Notes under the pieces: model-generated
Told to the model about the DNA's origin: nothing
The model's database searches: none
Seen by the model: the letters and a program-made list of their open reading frames with translations, nothing else
Part shown: positions 33,735 through 36,728 of the stretch, one piece after another
Numbering within the stretch: position 1 is the stretch's first letter
Layout of the letters: each line of letters begins with the position of its first letter
From: Deltaproteobacteria bacterium
Lineage (GTDB): Bacteria; Myxococcota; JACPTQ01
Assembly: GCA_016192705.1 (NCBI GenBank)
Contig: JACPTQ010000002.1
Coordinates: 1-36,728, forward strand
Length of the DNA stretch: 36,728 nucleotides
Direction: 5' to 3'
Translations under genes and position numbers: made by a program

Positions 33735-35561
33735 CTACGGCGCGCACCATAACGCTGTCATGTAGATCTCGTTGTTCGCTAGGTTCCGCCTATCGTGCCA
33801 TGCCACAGCGTATCCATCGCCGTTCCAAACGAGCGACGCCGCCTCCGATATCTGCCCATCCCCCCCTCCATCATTAAGATTGCTCACCCTCACCTCGTCG
33901 CCCCGCAGCCCGCCATCCCAGTCCACTCGCCTAAAATAGATTTCCCCATCCGTCCCCCCCGCGCCCCCCTTCGTATCCCTCCACGCCACAGCCACCTCGC
34001 CAAAGCCCACCGCGACGCTCGGCTCGCTCGCCGTGTTCACGACACTCACGTTCACGGCGCCGCCAATGCCCGTAACACCCCCGTCCTCACGCCCAACCCG
34101 CTGCAGGTAAACCGTCGGCCCTTCCTCATATGCGAGCGCATACTCCCCTCGCTCTCCGTCGTACCCGAGCTTCGGATTGCTCCGCGCCGCGCCCCCCCCA
34201 AAATTCCTTGTCCCCGCCCCCCCTCCGCCCGGCCACCTCTCCATCACCCCAACCCCATCCCTAAAAAAGATGTCTCTTACCGCCCCGTTCTCATCATCCC
34301 CCCAAACCACCATCACCCCCGCATCCCCGTCGCTCGCCCTCCCGTACCCGACCCACGCGTCCACCGACGTCTCCCCTCCGTCGTCGTACCGAAATTCCGC
34401 CGCTCCAAACGCACCCCCATCGATCTCCACCGCCACCGTCGTCACGTACACGCTGTTCGTCATCGTCGACCACCACCCCACGTAATACGTCTCGAAGCCG
34501 CCGCTCACCCCACCGGCCACCATCACCGGCCCACGCGTCGCCGCTACTGGAAATCCCCCATCCACGATCACCGTCTCCGCCTTCACCGCCCCTCCATCCC
34601 GGTCCATCCGCAAAAACACGACGCTCGTCCCGTTCGAAACCGCCGCGTACGCATACCCTCCATCCACCGCGACGAGACTCGGCCGCGTCGTCGCCCCGCC
34701 CAGCGTCGACACCCGCTTCTCCCACCCCACAACCCCACGCCCCTTGCAATCGCCACTCCCCACCTCACACCCCTCGCACCATCGCCCCGCATCCCCACAC
34801 GCCGTCTTGCAACAGACCCCTTGCGCGCAAATATTCGTCACGCACGAATTCGCCCCCGCATCCGCGCACACAGCCCCCGCATCCTGCCGATAGTTGCAGT
34901 TCCCGTCGTTGCAGAATGCTCCACTCACGCACGCGCTGTCCGCGCCACACGACGACGGACACGCCCCCGCGTCCGCAACGCAACTGTACGATCCACATGA
35001 CACGGCGTTCGGCACAACGACGCCTCCATCCCCATTACATGTGCTCGCTCCTTGATAGGTATTCACTCCAGGACAACTCGACGTTATCACCACCGTCCCC
35101 AACACCCACTTCCGACAACTCCCCGTCCCGTCGCACCGCCCGTCGTTTAAGCACGTCGATGCGTCTTGCCCCACGCAGTAACTCGTAACCGTCGGCTCTT
35201 CCCCCGCGTCCACGCTCACGCACCCGTTCACTGGCCCCGCGTCGCCTGCGTCCGCACCCGCGTCTCCTCCCGCGCCCGCATCCGCCACCGCACCCGCATC
35301 CGCTCCAGCATCCGCGCCCCCGTTCCCTCCCGCATCCCGCACGCCCGCCGCGCAGAATCCGTTCGATTGGCAAATCGCCCCAGCGCCGCAAGTTGCATCG
35401 TTCGTGCAAGACTTCGCGAGGCACCGCCGCGACGCACTCCCACAGTACTCCCAGCCGTTACAGTCGGAATCGGTGTTGCACGGCGTCCCACCCACCTCCG
35501 TCAAACAGCCACAGCCCAAGACCAGCGCGAACAACGAAGCCAGCCGAACGAAACTCTTCAT
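33735..35561 (-). CDS. Cys-rich lipoprotein with Asp-Ala-Gly linker
   Basis: 608 residues from the ATG at 35561, which has GGAGG and GGAG upstream and begins a lipoprotein signal (MKSFVRLASLFALVLGCGC). A disulphide-rich section follows (PCNTDSDCNGWEYCGSASRR, CTNDATCGAGAICQSNGFC), then an Asp-Ala-Gly linker (DAGADAGAVADAGAGGDAGA), a second Cys-rich section to about residue 270, and a C-terminal half of repeated strands with GYAYAAVSNG, GEYALAYEEG and GYAVAWHDRRN motifs that suggest a beta-propeller. This architecture is common among surface lipoproteins of Myxococcota; the function is unknown. The plus strand is extremely C-rich here because of Gly and Val codons. It follows the PEGA-like gene by 20 bp. 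Confidence 0.85.
   Translation of the reverse strand: MKSFVRLASLFALVLGCGCLTEVGGTPCNTDSDCNGWEYCGSASRRCLAKSCTNDATCGAGAICQSNGFCAAGVRDAGGNGGADAGADAGAVADAGAGGDAGADAGDAGPVNGCVSVDAGEEPTVTSYCVGQDASTCLNDGRCDGTGSCRKWVLGTVVITSSCPGVNTYQGASTCNGDGGVVVPNAVSCGSYSCVADAGACPSSCGADSACVSGAFCNDGNCNYRQDAGAVCADAGANSCVTNICAQGVCCKTACGDAGRWCEGCEVGSGDCKGRGVVGWEKRVSTLGGATTRPSLVAVDGGYAYAAVSNGTSVVFLRMDRDGGAVKAETVIVDGGFPVAATRGPVMVAGGVSGGFETYYVGWWSTMTNSVYVTTVAVEIDGGAFGAAEFRYDDGGETSVDAWVGYGRASDGDAGVMVVWGDDENGAVRDIFFRDGVGVMERWPGGGGAGTRNFGGGAARSNPKLGYDGERGEYALAYEEGPTVYLQRVGREDGGVTGIGGAVNVSVVNTASEPSVAVGFGEVAVAWRDTKGGAGGTDGEIYFRRVDWDGGLRGDEVRVSNLNDGGGDGQISEAASLVWNGDGYAVAWHDRRNLANNEIYMTALWCAP
35253..35335 (-). repeat. Degenerate hexamer/DAG-encoding low-complexity segment
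   Basis: CCCGCATCCGCCACCGCACC-type hexamers on the plus strand. They encode the Asp-Ala-Gly linker of the lipoprotein. The base pattern is that of the hexamer runs at 18212-18288 and 36148-36300 but is read in a different frame. Confidence 0.65.
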
Positions 35562-35581
35562 CTCCACAATCCTCCGAAGTT

Positions 35582-36728
35582 CTAAAACCCGCCCATCACC
35601 GTGAGTCCGGCAGCCGAGGGGACAACGACCACAGACTTCTTGCCGACACCGTAAACAATCGCCGTCACAATCGACGCCGCGAATGTCACTCCCGAGGCGA
35701 CCCAAAATATGTCGCGGCGCTGTAAATCGAGATCGCGCTTAAGGATCAGCGCCAATTCCGCATCCGGCGTTAATGCACCCTGCGCCCCATTGAACTTGTC
35801 AGCCCATCCCGCCGCATTTGCCCCATTGACGGCTCCAACAACCCCAAGCCCAAACGCCGCGGCGCCGAGGCCGATGGACGTCCAGAGGAGCGCTGGGGCA
35901 CGGCGAGTCCGGGTCATGCGCTTAGCGATAAGCGGGGGCGCGACCGGGCCAGCGATGTCGACGAGCGATGCGACGACTTCGTTTTCAACCCAGGGCTGAA
36001 CTTTGAGCTCGTGGCGAAACGCGACTTTGCCGGGCGCTTCGACGGTGACGATGGTGCGTCCGGGGCGCGCGCGGCAACGGTGAATCGCATCGGGCAAAAG
36101 GTCGCCGCCCCGACGCAAACGGCCGGGGCCGTCGGTGGCGACGAGACCTGAATCCGCAACCGCTCCCGCTGCCCGCACCCGCTGCCCGCTTTCCGAAGCC
36201 GCTGCCGCTCCCGCCTCCGCGCCCGCACCCGCGCCCGCACCCGCTCCCGCCTCCGCACCCGCGCCCGCTCCGGCTGCCCGCATCCGCTTCCCGCTGCGGC
36301 GATTTTCTCTTCCCATAGTCCTCTTCTCTGCGCCTCTCGTGGTGCACGCCTTCCCCCCCACCATCACGCGCACGCCCTCGACGCGCGCTGGCACGCGCAC
36401 CACGACCCAGCCGTACGCGTCAAAAAGCTCCGCGACCCACGCGTCGATGACATCGATTCGCGCCGACGGATCGGCCGGCAACCGCCTCCACTCGCCGCCC
36501 CGCGCAACCGCGCCCTCGACGCTCGTCAACCGGATCTCCGACCCCTTCACCTCGGCGCCGATCACCCGCGCGACGCGCCGCTGCTCGCGAAACGCCTTCA
36601 CGCACGCCAGATCGAGTTCGTTGCACCCCGACGCCACCAAAACGCTTTCATCCGACACCGCCCGCTCCGCGAGCACATAGCGCCGCGACGCCCGTGCATG
36701 ATGCAATATCCGCGCGCGAACCTCGGTC
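35582..36728 (-). CDS. PEGA-like membrane protein, 5' end outside the window
   Basis: The frame is open to the window edge, so the N-terminus is missing. The first visible part (AERAVSDESVLVASGCNELD and the following AEV) resembles the signalling-type domain in front of many myxobacterial PEGA proteins. A PEGA-like beta domain (VVVRVPARVEGVRVMVGGKA ... RPGRTIVTVEAPGKVAFRHE) is interrupted by about 60 residues of low complexity (AGAGAGAEAGAGAGAG) from a hexamer microsatellite and a degenerate R1 copy. Two membrane helices end the protein (LLWTSIGLGAAAFGLGVVGA; FWVASGVTFAASIVTAIVYG). It is probably co-transcribed with the Cys-rich lipoprotein. The role is unknown. Confidence 0.75.
   Translation of the reverse strand, partial: TEVRARILHHARASRRYVLAERAVSDESVLVASGCNELDLACVKAFREQRRVARVIGAEVKGSEIRLTSVEGAVARGGEWRRLPADPSARIDVIDAWVAELFDAYGWVVVRVPARVEGVRVMVGGKACTTRGAEKRTMGRENRRSGKRMRAAGAGAGAEAGAGAGAGAGAEAGAAAASESGQRVRAAGAVADSGLVATDGPGRLRRGGDLLPDAIHRCRARPGRTIVTVEAPGKVAFRHELKVQPWVENEVVASLVDIAGPVAPPLIAKRMTRTRRAPALLWTSIGLGAAAFGLGVVGAVNGANAAGWADKFNGAQGALTPDAELALILKRDLDLQRRDIFWVASGVTFAASIVTAIVYGVGKKSVVVVPSAAGLTVMGGF
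36148..36346 (-). repeat. Hexamer microsatellite plus degenerate R1 copy in the PEGA-like gene
   Basis: 36148-36300 is a long run of CCGCAACCGCTCCCGCTGCC-type hexamers encoding the Ala/Gly/Glu insert. Next to it, 36321-36346 (CTCTTCTCTGCGCCTCTCGT then GGTGCA) resembles an R1 arm (CTCTTCTCTGTGTCTCTGTG) with several changes. Both are translated inside the PEGA-like domain. Confidence 0.65.

Noticed and set aside
33795-35000. Plus-strand 401-codon open frame opposite the Cys-rich lipoprotein
   Set aside because: Its Pro/Arg/His-rich translation is what is expected from the antisense of Gly/Val-rich codons; the minus-strand gene has a signal peptide and ribosome-binding site.

Overview
The window is a G+C-rich stretch of bacterial chromosome, densely packed with genes. 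It is probably from a Myxococcota or deltaproteobacterial lineage. Supporting signs are cysteine-rich lipoproteins with Asp-Ala-Gly linkers, a PEGA-like protein with low-complexity Ala/Gly inserts, a complete MoxR/Bat operon, a permease-free PTS with HPr kinase, and CCGCNN hexamer microsatellites. The lineage is inferred from gene content only; no 16S rRNA or single-lineage marker is present.

Layout. 1-5308 (+): a repeat copy (R2), carB, a small lipoprotein and a ClpX-like unfoldase without a zinc finger. 5351-5542: tRNA-Ser(GGA) followed by a hairpin and a second copy of the tRNA 3' end. 5634-8681 (+): a FadR/TetR-type operator, two adjacent acyl-CoA dehydrogenase genes (the first without the catalytic Glu) and a hexapeptide acyltransferase. 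8686-8904 (-): a very small prepilin-like gene. 9085-20357 (-): moxR, DUF58, a DUF4381-like gene, batA, batB, batC, batD, batE, a conserved hypothetical gene and greA, mostly joined by stop/start overlaps. 20425-21948 (-): an MscS-family channel with a cyclic-nucleotide-binding domain. It is separated by about 670 bp of repeat-rich DNA from a divergent cyclic-nucleotide-binding protein gene that is coupled to aroF (22620-24110, +). 24107-28980 (-): ptsN, hprK, ptsH, ptsI and a secreted esterase. 29054-30265 (-): an RlmI-type methyltransferase. 30427-31554 (+): serC. 31561-32322 (-): a polytopic membrane protein. 32525-33349 (+): an unknown helical protein. 33350-33734: a 41-bp tandem hairpin array and an inverted hexamer repeat. 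33735-36728 (-): a Cys-rich lipoprotein and a PEGA-like protein cut by the window edge.

The most unusual theme is dispersed repeats that have become part of proteins or leaders. Repeat R1 (core CCACAGAGACACAGAG) occurs in at least six places. In one orientation it encodes NH(R/G)DTE-type charged peptide, seen inside the CarB oligomerisation domain, in the BatC linker and in the BatB tail. In the other orientation it encodes hydrophobic residues that form much of the BatD signal peptide. One copy between moxR and DUF58 has two inverted arms. Repeat R2 (about 200 bp) lies upstream of carB, of the channel gene and of the CNB-aroF pair, each time in the direction of the downstream gene. BatC also carries an odd arrangement of von Willebrand A domains: a C-terminal half, a whole domain, then an N-terminal half.
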